This document shows positions 1 to 12,421 of a DNA stretch of 64,000 nucleotides, in pieces; the first letter of the stretch is position 1, and each line of letters begins with the position of its first letter. The DNA lies in NCBI GenBank assembly GCA_004794785.1, contig SJOL01004471.1, forward strand, positions 221,632-285,631. The letters are read 5' to 3'. Source of the DNA: Opisthorchis felineus (taxonomy: Eukaryota; Platyhelminthes; Trematoda; Opisthorchiida; Opisthorchiidae). The notes below the pieces were generated by a model that saw only the letters and a program-made list of their open reading frames with translations, searched no databases and was not told where the DNA came from. Both the position numbers and the translations under genes were made by a program.

Positions 1-3000
1 ACAAAAATTCTCCTCAAAAGCAATATACTTCTAATTTACGCCATTATTATTCAATAAACCACGGGGATCTTCACAAAATTGTCGAAGTTTGTTAGTATTA
101 TTTCACTTTTCTGATAAATAATCTCCTTCGCGTATTCGCCCCGGTGGAAAACCCAATCCTCTCCCATTTCAGTAGAGCTTACTGTTGAACAAGTTGCTTT
201 GCGAATGAATGTATTTTGCGAAATGCGTCCAGTTTGAGTCCAAGTAGAACACAATGTTGACGAAAATTTGGTTAATGCATCCAGATGATGAACCCGAATA
301 TGGACGGGATCGGTTGCGGGCAATCGAATACTTTTCAGCAACCATAAAAGTCCTGTTCCATCCAGGTTGGAACCTTTGTCTCTCTGCAGAATACTCTACT
401 TTTACGGTTACTGAAAACTGATTGATAACCTACTACCGGTTTTGCTCTTCTTGGGGCTCATCAGGTAAACGTAGACCCGGAGCATCCACTAAACTTATAT
501 TCTGTTTGAGCGCCATATTGTTCGCAAGCGACAAATATCTATGATCATTGTGTGGCATAATGAAACGTTTGATCATCATCTAATGCCTGGCGAACGCAGT
601 TTACCTGGACTACCAAATAGCGAAGTAAACTGACTTGTAGCTTCCGGAGATTTAATGTGGTCAGCAAGATGTGTTCCTCAGAAGCAAGACTAACCTGTGT
701 ATTTTGCTTTCCACATCACCCTCTATTGTATGGTCCTCCCCCTGTTCAGGCATAATTACACCGACTGGTCCACACTAAAACTAGGAAGCCCTGATCTCCT
801 GCCATGCTTTCATTGGTTACCGTTTTTAGTGCACACTCGTGGCCGGATTTCCGATATGCAAGGTGAGCTTACTTTTGCCTGAGTTATCATGTCTGAACAG
901 GGGATAGTGATAGGTTATTGGTTCGCCAAAAACCCAGCAACCGCCCTGATTACCGATCGATTGACTCGCCTGTCAGCCCTTCCTAGTAAGTTAACGCTTG
1001 CAACCCAAACTGAACTCAAGAATGGTAATCCAGACGTAAAAAGACACCAGTGGATTAACTGTAACGCGCTCGCCTCCACTGTCATAAGTTTGGGATTGAA
1101 ACCTTGGCACGGCCCAGTATATGGACTGGTGATGATCACTATTGAAGCTAAAGTTGGAATCCACTGCTCCACTGTGAGGACTGTTCAAAGTTTCGAAAGT
1201 GCCTAGGGCTAAGCTGTATATGTTATGCTCTGAAGGCGCTTAGCTGTAGGTTATGTTGTCACTTCAGCCATTTGAGGACAGTTGACAACATATGGACGGT
1301 CCATGCGAAAAATTAAGTACAATCAAGTGCCACAATGAAATATCCAAGTAATCAAGTAACCGGTACCCCTGAATGGTATATGTGAGATCTGTAGCGTTGA
1401 AAATAACACGTGGCAAATTAACCATATGGATAAAATATCGGGCGATCCACGCCCAACTTTGCCATAATTGGGTATAGATTTAATCAGGTTAGTACGTCTT
1501 ACTTGTTGCAGGATATCTGCGCAATTCGACTGCTGTCACTTATTGGTCCCATTATTAGCAGATTACCTGTTTTGGAAGCAGTTCGGTCTAGATAAATCAA
1601 TGTTTTTGTACAAAAACCCGCATATTGACGCTCAGATTTGCTTACGATTCGTTTCTTCTTACATTTTCATTCCCTTTGCAGAGAACATAAACGGAACGAA
1701 ATGAAATTGGCTACTGTCAAGTTGAGTACTGTGGGATTCGCTTAAATTCTGGCTGGGATCCATGGGTTTGAATAGAGAACCTACAGCATATATGGCACGT
1801 AACCGAGCACAGTTGTGTTTGCTTTCTTTTCTTCCAGACGGAGTGTGTACCTAGTTAGTTTTTGGTGGGGTTCGTAAACAACGTCGGATTGATCACGCTA
1901 ATGGTGTCCGGCCCCAGCATGGTGCTCGGTTGTGTTTGATTCAAAAGTGTAGTCTCCTAACTCTTCACTGTTGGTTCTAGTGTCGTATCGATTTTTGCAA
2001 TAGGTTCCTTCTCATCTTCTCCGTTCTTTTCACCCTTAACTAGGACCTTCTTTATCCATGGTTGATAGTAGTGAATCACCAGTTTCCACCACTAGTATAG
2101 TGTTGTCCCTATAGATCATGGTGGTGATGCTGAGAGCGACAGATTGGTTCATTAAGCCCTGAAACCATGGAAGAAAATAGGGAGGGTCAGAGTGCCTTAA
2201 TAGAAACCTCAAAACCCGAACACATCAAACGTCCAACCAAGCAATATAAGTGGAAAACATCTTTTGTAAAAAAAACGTGGCAGTCCGGTTCCTGCACGAA
2301 GACTACTTTTCCCAGCTTAAGTACATCGAAACATTTTTTTACGCGACTTGACCTTTGCAACCTAAAAGATGAATCCTATCTATACGGGTAACAAAAATAT
2401 TAAAAAACACTTCCCAAGAGAAATCATACGTTTCTCCACTGATCAGTCATCAAGTTGAACTAAAACGTGTCAGGTTTTTTGCGTCACATGGAAGTACGAA
2501 GAGACCAACACGAAATTGATGTGTTTAGGTCTGTTACGGAAGTTTTCGCTAAAAAGCCTCAAACAAGTAAGAGTTAACCGCAAAAGTTTGTGTTCACACA
2601 CATAAAACTTCGTGTGAACTTTTGCGGTAGACCAGTGCTTGTGACAATACAATTATTTGCCAACCACGAAGCCTCTAGTTCGGAAACAGAAAATTCGTCA
2701 CCCTTCTGGTCTCCACCAAGAAAAAGGGTTTGAAGTACATTAGCGAAAAAATGGGCAACAAAAATTATCCCTTTTTTTTCTGGATTCAACGATCCAGCCT
2801 GCGCTGCAATGATAATGGCCACTTATTCAGCTGCATCATCATGTAAGGATGCTTTTCAGATCCATTGTGAACTTTAGAACACCTAAACCCTTCACCTGAC
2901 TTGGCGTCACTGTGTTCCTTCTTCCTCAGGATGAGTGTAACCTGCTGATTTTCAGAGAAGACTAGCCGGCCATTCTATGTTACTGACCATTTTTGACAGG

Positions 3001-3047
3001 ATTCGACTTCTTAATCGAGTAAAAAAGAAACCGCTAAAGCAACTTAC
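1..3047. other. Left-edge non-coding stretch, presumed intron
   Basis: No exon-like reading frame with convincing splice borders is visible here. A piece of the dispersed fold-back family (the motif around cttcttggggctcatcagg) occurs near 448-475. A small inverted repeat with 12-bp arms lies at 2577-2588 and 2618-2629. Because the FN3 exon ending at 3048 has a consensus donor, this region is probably the next intron of the minus-strand gene, whose remaining exons must lie beyond the left edge. Confidence 0.5.
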
Positions 3048-3332
3048 TCTTATCTGTCACCATGATGAGTTCCGAGTGATCCTTGGAGCCCATTGCATCA
3101 GCCTCCATGTAAACAAGATAAGCAGTGCACGGTTTAACCAGAACTTCTAGAGGCTCTTGTGTCAAAGAATCTTTAGCCACCTCTTGCTTAATCGTCTCCA
3201 ACCCCTCGTCCAAAGGTTTGACAACTACAGAGTAGTGGACGATGGATTCCGAGCACGGTGGAGCACTCCAGTTGACCTTGATAGCATTCGGTGAAATCAT
3301 TTCAGCCATCACATCCGCCGGTAAAAAACTTG
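3048..3332 (-). CDS. FN3-domain exon of large minus-strand gene (last one in window)
   Basis: A 285-nt exon encodes one complete fibronectin type III-like domain. The acceptor is a pyrimidine tract ending in ctgttcag; the donor is a consensus GTAAGT. The exon is phase 1 at both ends (95 codons), so it can be duplicated or skipped without breaking frame. Seen in the translation: an opening PADVM strand, the strand-B core KVNWSAPP followed by Cys, a C-strand HYSVVVKP, and the F-strand CTAYLVYMEADA, matching the Trp and Tyr positions that hold the FN3 beta-sandwich together. FN3 modules usually mediate extracellular protein contacts. A Cys in the B-C region and another before the F strand recur in sister domains of this gene and may pair. 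The exon follows the FN3 pieces at 5346 and 3922 on the same strand, in the same phase. The family call is secure by motif; the gene's identity is not known. Confidence 0.8.
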
Positions 3333-3796
3333 CTGAACAGGAAAAGAGGGAGCATTTTTCATGGTTATCAATAAAGACCAACTTTATATTAAAACCTTGG
3401 AATCCAAGGATGCTGGAGGCAATCAATGTCTCGACTTACACGGCAATGACTTCAATATCTTTGTCTTAACTTCGGAACCCGAGCTGACTGTATACTGGTA
3501 CTCAGTGCATTGCTTGAGTTCGCCAATTATTTTCCCTGCGAAAAAAATAGATTATTGATAAACAAAACGTCAAATGGTTTGAAAAGCACGGTGTATGAAT
3601 AGACTCCCAATTTTTGTGGACAACAGTTTGGTGAAAGTTATCACGAATCAGCTATTTGAACTGAACCCAAAGTGGTTTAGAGCCTTATAGAAATGGAAAT
3701 TGAAAATACGGGACAGGAGCTAGCGATGGGTGGCTGGAAAAAAACACCTGTCTTCATTAAGACCTAGCATAGTGGCTCGGTCGCTTGACTGTTTAC

Positions 3797-3922
3797 CTAG
3801 AAAGCAGGTTGCTGATCGCCAGACTAAGCGTTTGTCAAACATTCCAATATAGATAGTAATCTGAATATCTGAGGATGTTTTACCGGAGCCAGATGTCGAG
3901 ATATTGAAAGTCAGTTGTCCAT
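3797..3922 (-). CDS. Candidate C-terminal half-FN3 exon
   Basis: A 126-nt open stretch lies between an acceptor (aatgttttcag) and a possible donor (CTAG then GTAAAC). It is phase 1 to 1, so it would fit between the N-half FN3 exon at 5346-5173 and the full FN3 exon at 3332. The peptide includes LTFNISTSGSGKTSS and DIQITIY, which could be strands F and G of an FN3 fold, but the usual Tyr-Cys signature is missing. The neighbouring exon at 5173 ends halfway through an FN3 domain, so some C-half exon is required in this interval. This is the best candidate I could find. The evidence is splice-phase logic plus weak sequence resemblance. Confidence 0.3.
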
Positions 3923-4019
3923 CTGAAAACATTCGTTTTTATTTTTAACGAGAGTCTCGACTGACTACCAGATGAATCTCTCGTTCCTAATATTTTTCAA
4001 CAGAATGGGTTGCAAAAAG

Positions 4020-4470
4020 GCCAACTAATTTTTCGGTTGGCATGATATTTTTTTTATATATCGTAGTACTTTGTCTGGACGGAACATACCATCCATAAGG
4101 CTGCTGAGAACCGTTTGGCAGCTTGTAAAAGTATTCGCCCTTCTTGGGGCTCATCAGTCCCTGAGATCTTGAAGATCGTACCAAAAAAGAAACACGAAGG
4201 TGGCCTTCGTGCAGCACGCTCAGTTGAAGAATATGAGCAGCGAGAGTTTCATTTGGATTTAGCTGAGTCTCCAGTTACAACCAAATTAGTGTGCGAATGG
4301 TTGTATTTCGTAAATTACGTCCGGTTTGGTTTCAAGTGGACTAAAAGTTTGACACAATCTCAGTGACTGTGGTCACCCAATGGGCCTGAAGCAAGGCAAA
4401 ACCGGTCGTTGGTTGTCAAAGGGCTTCCAGTGACCCTATGAGTAGTGTTCCTTCAAGTCATGTACGGAAT
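4020..4470. repeat. Degenerate member of the dispersed fold-back repeat family
   Basis: This block carries several motifs found elsewhere in the window: cttcttggggctcatcag (compare 448-475 and 33890), an acaaccaaattagtgtgcgaatg-like segment, the ccggtttggtttcaagtgga segment, and ccctatgagtagtgt near 4434 (compare 34098 and 47211). The copy is diverged and broken, with no reading frame of its own worth calling. It lies in the presumed intron between FN3 exons. Confidence 0.45.
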
Positions 4471-5172
4471 CTCACTCGTTGTTAATCCTCACAGCCGGCC
4501 TGAGAAATACCAAGCCAGTGGCTGAAAAATTACTCGGATATTTATAGCAAGGAATTGGTCAAATAAGAAAAAGGTCAGCTGATTGGTGATTTTCATTCTT
4601 GTTAATTGAGTTTAGTCACTCCAAAATGGGACACACTTAATGGATGTCAATCAAACGGTCTTGCATAGCGAATGGTTTGATGAAGAATACGTAGTTTGTT
4701 CACCAGTAGTCTGACTTATTTGATTAGACTAACCACGTGAAAGAACCCAACAAAACAGTAGGGTATTTTGCAGTAAAGGGAGCTTGGATTATATTTTTAG
4801 CAAGAATGCAAATCATTTGAGATCCCGTGGTGATGTTTAAACCTTCACAAATTGACATGTCGTCAAACCCATTTCGGCTGACAGATGATGAATAAATTGG
4901 CACTAATCGAAGCGGTCCCAACACCTCAACATGATTTTAACATTCCTATCATTCCACGTATGCACAGAAGCAAGTTTTAGACGTCTGTGTTAGACATGAA
5001 CTGGGTTGTTGGGACAAGGAATATTCCCACTAAGCACTCATTCGTCATTTCTCCAAGCATCCTGTATGTAATTCATTAAAAATGTATTGTGTGGACGGCA
5101 TCATTGCGGTTGGTGTGCAACAGGATAACCATGAAACTAATCTGAATACCCTAGTAAATCAAAACAACTTAC

Positions 5173-5346
5173 CCGGAGTACCAGACAACATGATGAATCT
5201 GATCGCATCCTTCGGAGATTCAATGGGGTTTATCGTCACATCGTACTTTCTAACGCACTCACCGCTCCACTCAGCTCCAGTACTCCAACTGATTTTTTGA
5301 ATGCCAGGATTTAAGTTCTCTAGTTCAAAATCAGGCACACCGTATG
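5173..5346 (-). CDS. N-terminal half-FN3 exon
   Basis: This 174-nt exon (58 codons, phase 1 to 1) has an acceptor after a pyrimidine-rich run (ttttttctgcgatttctcag) and a GTAAGT donor. It encodes the first half of an FN3 domain: VPDFELENLNPGIQKISW with the strand-B Trp, then a Cys in the B-C loop and KYDVTINPIE as strand C. It stops after strand D (IRFIMLSGTPG). The second half must come from a downstream exon; 3797-3922 is the leading candidate. The same split-domain arrangement occurs at 12182/10657, where both halves are found. It belongs to the large minus-strand FN3 gene. Confidence 0.72.
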
Positions 5347-6578
5347 CTGAGAAATCGCAGAAAAAATGGAAATGAAATATAATAATGTTTATCCAACTCT
5401 GCACAGTCAAACCTGGAATATCATGAGTAAGAAGAATTGACTATGGTAGCTGTGACGTGAAGCAAATTGCCAAGGGTAATAAGCAGGTTAACGTTGGAGA
5501 AATTGGCGCACTGTTCAGGAAATCAATTGAACAGGTCCCAGGTCAGCAGCATCATGACCAAGAAATACCGATTAAGTGCGGCGGAGATTGAATGCGATCC
5601 CGTTGTTGAGGCTGTTAGACTGTTAACGTTACATCCCACATTTAAGGTCTACGATCAGCTAACTCGTACTATACAAACATACTGTTCTTTAACTGTTACT
5701 CATTGATGTTCAGCAAGACAATATTGAGGCCTATTAGCACTACCGCCGCTTAGATGCCATTGATGCAGCAGTCGAGTATTGATGGTTTCATGCAAACAAT
5801 ACATCGACCTAAGATATGAAGCGCAATCGACTGTGTTGATGAGGATAGTTGGGTTTGTCAACTACGAGTCACTAACCCAACGGTGATCTGACAGATTGCA
5901 TCTGGCTTGAGTGCTGTGAAACATCTGCTACGCGTTGTCCAAGAAAGGTCTAAATGACCCTCACTAAGAATCCCTCGGTAAAACACACACCTAGTTATGT
6001 ACCAAGTGAACTTCTCTGGCTTCTTCTTAGTGAGGTTTTGAAAAGAATATTCTTCAAATTGTTAACCAAGGTGTACTGAATTCTACTACTGAGTTCTACA
6101 ACACCATGCAAGTCAGCGGGAGCTTCAAGGGAACAAAGTAGAAGCGGTGTTATGCGTGTTTCCGTACCAAAAATTCTCACATACGTTGGGATTCATCTTG
6201 TCTGGTTGGAACTGTTGGTGGCATGACTTCGAATGAGAAGCTTCTGTCTTTTTATCTAACCCTTCCAAATTCATCGCTTGCACCCATTTTTTACGTCCGT
6301 GACCATGCTCTTCAAAAATAAACGACAGCGGTACAGTGGGTTGCAGAAAATTGGCAAGCGGAGTGCGCAAATCGTGTTGAATTATTTAAAACTGTGTCAC
6401 GAATCACCGATGCACAACCCTTTGTTAGCGATTTACACAATACTGAATCAGAACTTTGAACTCAGTGCATCATTCGGAAGGCGAACGTGTCCCAATTGTG
6501 ACACAAATGCAAATTAATGAACCATATAAATCTCAAAGTGATGCAGTTCAGTGAATAGCTCGAAGCAGCAATACTTAC

Positions 6579-6866
6579 GTCTCAGTGGTGACTGCACCAC
6601 AATCCCCTTTGACCTGGCGCTGCGTAATTCGGAGTCGGCAGTTTCCACATGCACATAGACCTCATACCAATTGCATTCATTGACCGGAACAGTAGCCGAG
6701 GTGCCGTCCACTTTGACGATTGTGAGAGGATCTCCACTGAGGGGAACGACGGTGACGACGTGTTGTATGGTACCACAAACATCCCAGAACTTGTTCTCTA
6801 TCCAACTTACTGTAAGGTTTAACGGGTTCACCGCTAACACTTCTAGGTGGGTCGGACTGTCAAGGT
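6579..6866 (-). CDS. Full FN3-domain exon
   Basis: A 288-nt exon (96 codons, phase 1 to 1) between acceptor cttctcttgtag and donor GTAAGT encodes one FN3 domain. Visible landmarks are the entry strand HLEVLAVNPLN, strand B LTVSWIENKFW, a B-C-loop Cys, strand C HVVTVVPL, and the F strand with its preceding Cys (NECNWYEVYVHVETA). The Cys pair occurs at positions equivalent to those in exons 3332, 12182/10657 and 20062, which suggests an extra stabilising bond conserved across this gene's FN3 set. No stop occurs in the chosen frame between the two splice sites. Support for the domain is strong; gene identity is unknown. Confidence 0.8.
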
Positions 6867-7112
6867 CTACAAGAGAAGTGTGGGAGACAAAAAATGGTAA
6901 TGGACTATTCTAGGGAAGCCAGCATTTGATGGTCATTACCATATATAAACCGTAAATTTGATGAGCCTGATATACGGAAGAATGAGTTGAGAGTCATTTA
7001 AGAACCTGTTATAAGAACTGCCATGTACTTCTTTGGGTTTTAGACTCACTAAACAGTTAGGAACATATTTTGCATGTTCCCCAGTATGAAATCAAATCGC
7101 TCTGCTGGGACA

Positions 7113-7393
7113 CTACTTTGGTACGTCGTCGTCCTTTACATCAAGGTAAGCACAACCGCAGACAGGAGCATCCGGGTTCGAATAATGGAACCATGGAATG
7201 ATGCTCATAATGGCTCCAGTTGATGGGTTCTCATTCATGATGGAAGGGAACAAGTGTGTCCCACCCCAAAAGCCAGCTCCATGAGAGCTAATAGTGTCAA
7301 CCTGGAGAATCAATAGCCGTTTGATTCCGCCATGTGTTGTGTCGAACGAGATGGTGGGAGAATACAGAAGCATTTGAAAGTCAACAGATAATT
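7113..7393 (-). CDS. Candidate exon or terminal coding piece, unknown domain
   Basis: An open frame of about 93 codons follows a good acceptor (gcttgctagttggctttcag) in phase 1, the phase used by neighbouring FN3 exons. The peptide is rich in ordinary coding residues (for example ISFDTTHGGIKRLLILQVD and a Cys-Gly-Cys near its end) and finishes at a stop just before 7113. To join exon 6866 it would need a phase-1 donor; a weak GTGGGA lies after the GAGFW segment. No family is recognised. It could be a true exon, part of an older element, or chance. A short near-duplicate of its central GAGFWG-coding DNA lies about 370 bp away (near 7640). Confidence 0.3.
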
Positions 7394-10300
7394 CTGAAAG
7401 CCAACTAGCAAGCACGGTAAGATTGAGGGTAGAATACTTGTTGACTAAGTGATTAGGATCGGCCTCCTATGTTACCGGAATGCTGATACCGGTGTAATTT
7501 CCCACAGCAATTAGGTTGACAGAGGTAATTTCTTTCCATTTTTTAGCAAATGGCTTGCTGAGACCACTTTTACCCTACAGACGAAGGTGCTGGTAAACGT
7601 ACGGTAAGCTAAAGTATCCACTACCTTCTCAATTTCACCCCAAAAGGCAGCTCCGGGAAGGTCGGAGAAGTAACAAGGTTGTGAAAGTGCGGTATGGCAC
7701 AAAACCTCTGTGTTCTCCGACGAACATGAAACTCAGCGACATTCTACTCCTCCGCTGATGGTAATTATGAGCTGCCGAACTAGGACTCACTTTCTGAAGC
7801 TCTGCTCAACTCAAAAATCAGCCCGGCGCAGGTAGTGAACGAAGCGATATAGAAGGAAATAGGAGTACCTCGGAATTTTCAGCTGGTGACTGAACTAATC
7901 GATGAGATTGACACATTTGTTGTAACCAAAACTCAAGCTCAGCCCTCAGTTCGAACACCATAAGGGGCACTGATGAACCGGCGCTTCATTTTAGTCCGCA
8001 ATGGGAAGAAGTGAATCGGCGAGCAGCCGAAATATCCTTACTTTTGGAGTTCCAGCGTTGCCTTTTTAAAGTCTCCGATCCTTTATTTTCAAGTCTAAGG
8101 TCATACTGCTACATTGTGTCACTAGAAATTAGTCAGGTAGTGCCAAGAAACGATTACGGAAATTCACCTAACGTCTCCAAATGTTTGTTTGGTAATATCT
8201 GATATTTTGTTGGCTCTTACGCTTTTTTCACATGTACTTGTTGTAAATTCCCAAAGTAAAGTAAAGTAAAGTAAATTCCCAAACACTTACTTACTCCGGT
8301 CGTCAAAATTCTTTTGATTAAGGTTAGTGGCGAATGTGCTACGCATTGTGAACTTTCACATTCCCGAGGCATAGTAAATGCAATTCCTCAAATGTGTCTT
8401 TATTTGTGTCCACCTCTGGAAAGAAGTTGCATGCCGGTAGTGGACCACATGACTCCACTGAGGATGTATAATTTGTAGTCAGGTATAACCGATCCCAATA
8501 ACACTATCGGGACCCGCTAAAACTAAGGAATTGGCTGACCGATTCATGGAACAGTGACGCATTAAGTTTTTGCAGAATGGAACGGCAACACTAAGTAGTA
8601 GGAGACAAGCCACAGAAGTCTTCGTTGCAACACTTACATGATTATATAATGCTGGTAAGAGTGTTCTTGGTATAGAATTGTCAAAAAGAGCTTCATAATG
8701 ATGACATATCAGAAACGAATGCGATAAGGGTTCATTAAGAAGTGAAGATTGTCCGTATTAGGTGCACTGGAGGTGATCGTAGATGGTGGTCTTCTGCAAC
8801 TGGTGGTGCTCACTTTATTAGCTGCGAAATTAAAATAAGCCGCACTTGTGGACAGTGGGATGCTTGTCTATCAACTAATTTAGTTCAGAATTTCTTAGAG
8901 CAAACATTTTCAGAGAGCAGCTCTGCCAAATTACCGAGTATGTACGTCTCGAACAAGCAAATATTCGATTTAATCTCATGAGAGCTGGTTTGCTTGTGTT
9001 ACTGGCTCTTTTCGACACCATTCTGCTCAAATAGGTACCTACCGTCTTATGGTAATAAAAAACCTGTGCAATTTGGCCCCATTTGCCCGTATTATGAGCA
9101 ATCTTTTTTGGGTTTGAAAATTGCACTTGTAAGTGGACAAAGGTCATTATTTTCCTCGCCTAGTGACATAGTAGAAAACAACCCCCATGATTCCAAAATT
9201 TCACACGAAATAACCGAAAAGAGCTTGCTCAGTTTTAGAAGCCAAAATAGGCGAACTATCTCACGTTTAACGAACGCCCATAATTCCGTCTGAATTAGGC
9301 GAATTTTCTGGAGGCCAGCTAGGTTGATCCCAGTTACTATCCAAAGCTCCAAGCTAGGGAAAAGGTTGGCAACAACACAGACGGAACAGCTGTACGATGC
9401 TTACGGGTTTTTCAGCAAAGATTGATCGCGCTGACGGGGAGAATTCTCTATTGAAGATTATCAAATCTCCTCACCGCACCCCCATCATTTCGTGGATTTT
9501 GGACTTTTGGTCTTTCGAAACCCTATGTTCAGTCTACTTGTTTGTGCTCCCTATTATCGAGAAACCAGTAGCCTAGCGGAAGTGACACATTGCTGGTAGG
9601 TAATATTCATGCCATATTTTTTTGGACAAGCCAGTCTATGCAGAAAGGACGAGAAGCTGTGCACAGCTGTTTCATCCTTATTGGTTTTCATCGTCAGTAC
9701 GCATCTCACGAAAATTCAGGGAATTCCGAAACCGCAACCTCTCGGCTAGTGGCTGTTCGATCACCACCAGCAACAAAATCCATACCAAACCACCGCGTGA
9801 TTCAGTACTGCAGGCAGCATTGAACAGTCAGTACGAACTCACATGGCTACTCCACCAATGTGCATTTTAATTAGGAAAACCAGCTCGGAACGTAACTGGA
9901 CTACACAACTGCCAATGAAATAACCGCTTTCGTTGAGACAGATTTAATTGGTTGTTCTTCACTTGCCCTTGACAGATGAGTTCTATTTTTAGTGTCACTT
10001 TTTGGCCCGCCTACGTAAGCTTTATAAACAGCCCGTTTTCGGCTGCACATGACACGCCTGTACGCATCAGTGTTCAATAGATCAGCTGATTCGCACGTTT
10101 ATTGGCTTTCCGGTTTGGCTAAGTGCATCAGGCTATCAAGCGGCTATCCAGACTCGGGTTCACGGTATTAAGGAGGCATTAAAAAAACATGTCGTCCACA
10201 ACACATTTAACTTTTTCGTGGCTGAGGACGTGCTGTACATATAAGAGGTATGTCTTATGAGTGCTTGAGATTACGAGTGTTCCAAAAACCAAAGGGGTAT

Positions 10301-10549
10301 CGAGTGTTCCAAAAATCGAAGGGATATCGAGTGTTTTACCACTAGCCAATTTTCCAACACAAATATACTTTTGAACTGTGTCCATGACTCGACGGAAATT
10401 CCTGGGAGTTGACATACGTAGGAGAATATATCCAGTGGATCAAGAGGCTCACATCCACTAATTATTATTGTCATGGTGAATGTACGGATGCTTTACAAAG
10501 CCGACCACGCGGCTAACAAATGTGGCGGGCAATTACAAAACGAACTCAC
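7394..10549. other. Presumed intron, little recognisable content
   Basis: I see no supported exon. A small tandem repeat is present near 8245-8283, where four taaag units are flanked on both sides by aaattcccaaa. The reading frames here are short and of low-complexity composition, without paired splice borders. Confidence 0.45.
8245..8283. repeat. Short tandem repeat (TAAAG)n with flanking duplicated 11-mer
   Basis: Four taaag units are bracketed by two copies of aaattcccaaa. This looks like replication slippage combined with a small flank duplication. No gene overlaps it. Confidence 0.75.
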
Positions 10550-10657
10550 TCTCGGGCATTGTTCTGAGCGTAACCGGATCCAGTGTTCCATTTAAACTGG
10601 GATCTTTAGAGTTTTGAAAGCTTAACGTAAAGGTGTATTCTGTGCAATGCATCAGAC
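10550..10657 (-). CDS. C-terminal half-FN3 exon (partner of 12021-12182)
   Basis: This small exon encodes LMHCTEYTFTLSFQNSKDPS and continues to a G strand with TLRTMPE, an unmistakable FN3 E-F-G half with the Cys-x-x-Tyr motif. The donor is GTGAGT, in phase 1. The acceptor region is the doublet ...ttttcagag. Using the second AG gives a 108-nt exon, phase 1 to 1, that joins the 12182 exon in frame at a Gly codon and makes a 90-residue FN3 domain. Using the first AG would give phase 2 and break that join. It is easy to miss because it has only 36 codons. Confidence 0.75.
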
Positions 10658-12020
10658 CTCTGAAAATGTGGTCTGTGGGAAGAAAGGAGATGGATACAAT
10701 CACAAAAATCAAATCAAATCAGTTGCTTGAGGTTTATTGTCCCGTGAAGTATGGGACGAAAAGGATTAAATTCCAAATCAAGTTACGGAATGTCAAGTCA
10801 ATGAGAACAGCGAAGTCATTCGATATAGCGGCGTTCCTTACACCATCTAATCACAAACGTAACAAACAGTCCTCGGAATCACCTTAATTCAGGAGAGAAA
10901 TTTTTGTGTGACTGCTCAGTTTAAGCTTGATGGACAGATATAACACTAAAAATCAGAAGCCGCTAATATCGAATTAGTAACCAAAATCGTAGAAATCGGA
11001 GCGCACGGTATTGTCACCCACAATTAGTGGGCTTCCTATTCACTAAACAGACAGCGACTGCTTTTCAATATAGTACGAAGTTCTATGGGGGTACGCACAT
11101 GGAATATACATTTAAATTGGAAACCTAAAGGATATAGTAATTATAAAGTTGCTTATCTTGGAGAGTACCGAAAAAAACAACCTCCTTATATCACAAGGAT
11201 CAGTTGATCAACTGTCAAAACAACCATTTAGTAAATCACAAGAAATGCTAAATAGCACCTCCTTCAGAAGTAGGGAGGCGTACTGCAACGCAGTCGAACA
11301 GAGAGTAAATGAAGGAATCTATTTATATGTGTATCTGTTTGTATCTATCCCTATCAGAACGTACTTGTAGATAAGGATACCCTAAAAGCGTGACTACCAC
11401 TAGCAAACAGATGAACTCGTCGCTCTTAAGCCTCTGAACGGCAGCTGCATCACTACCCGATACCTGACGTTTTATACATAATATCAGACACAAATCATGC
11501 AGTTAATTGATTTTGTGTTCTTAATGGATTGTTGACGCATTGTTTACGGGCACAGTTCAGGTTGAATTTTAAGCACCAAAGCTCTGCACTACTCTAACAG
11601 CAAGCAACCCTGTGGAGCACCGGAGCAATGGGATATTAGTATACCGATTAAGGTGAGGAGATTTTTGCCTTGTATCTTCATCACTTCCGGTAAGCACTCT
11701 GATTTTGTTTCCACATAGTACAAAGCTGATTAGGTGAGTTGAAATTAAGTTGTTCGTTCCCTGTATTTTGAATCCTGAGTGAGGGCTTGAATGCTAACAT
11801 GAATTCGGATAGACATATTATGTGTAGTATAGTATATATGGGATTTGTAGTATTCCGAATAGACAATCAAATGTGTATTCACAAATGAGGAAATATGAAA
11901 TTCAAAATAGTGCGTTAGTATAAACGCAGTCTTCACAAAATGAATGATAAGACTATGTACAACGCCATTTTAACAAATCCAACATCTACACGCACGCTTT
12001 ATTCAACCGACTTTTCTTAC

Positions 12021-12182
12021 CTGTCGTTGGAAACATCTTTGTGATTGTCATTGGTTCGGAACCTGCGTGATTAACACTCAGTTTGTAGATGTAATCAGAC
12101 GACTGACAGCTAGTTGGCTTTGTCCAACTGACGTGAACCACATCGGGTGCTGTATTTTCGACTGTCACTACGGGCGTATACA
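12021..12182 (-). CDS. N-terminal half-FN3 exon
   Basis: A 162-nt exon (54 codons, phase 1 to 1) has acceptor ttgcttctcttag and donor GTAAGA. It encodes TPVVTVENTAPDVVHVSW, a B-C loop with Cys, then YIYKLSVNHAGSEPMTITK, which are FN3 strands A to D. It ends at FPTT plus one base of a Gly codon. The C-half exon at 10657-10550 completes the domain precisely. Together they provide the clearest example in the window of an FN3 module interrupted by a phase-1 intron. Confidence 0.78.
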
Positions 12183-12374
12183 CTAAGAGAAGCAAAAAAC
12201 AAACGAATCGGTCCGGATGCTTGGTTATATAAAGATAGCAAACACCAAATCATTATCAGTATCATACGCAATATTTTCGACATTGTTGATGTTAAAAGGG
12301 AGTAAAATGGACCAGCTGCATAGAGCGTTTCCAGATATAACTTCTCGCATCATGCATGTGCTCTTCGGTGTAAA

Positions 12375-12375
<1 letters not shown>

Positions 12376-12406
<31 letters not shown>

Positions 12407-12421
12407 GTATGTATGTATGTT
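12376..12421. repeat. (TA)n microsatellite followed by (GTAT)n
   Basis: About 30 bp of alternating TA is followed directly by cgtatgtatgtatgt. It is an intronic simple repeat just upstream, in gene sense, of the 12182 exon. Confidence 0.9.
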
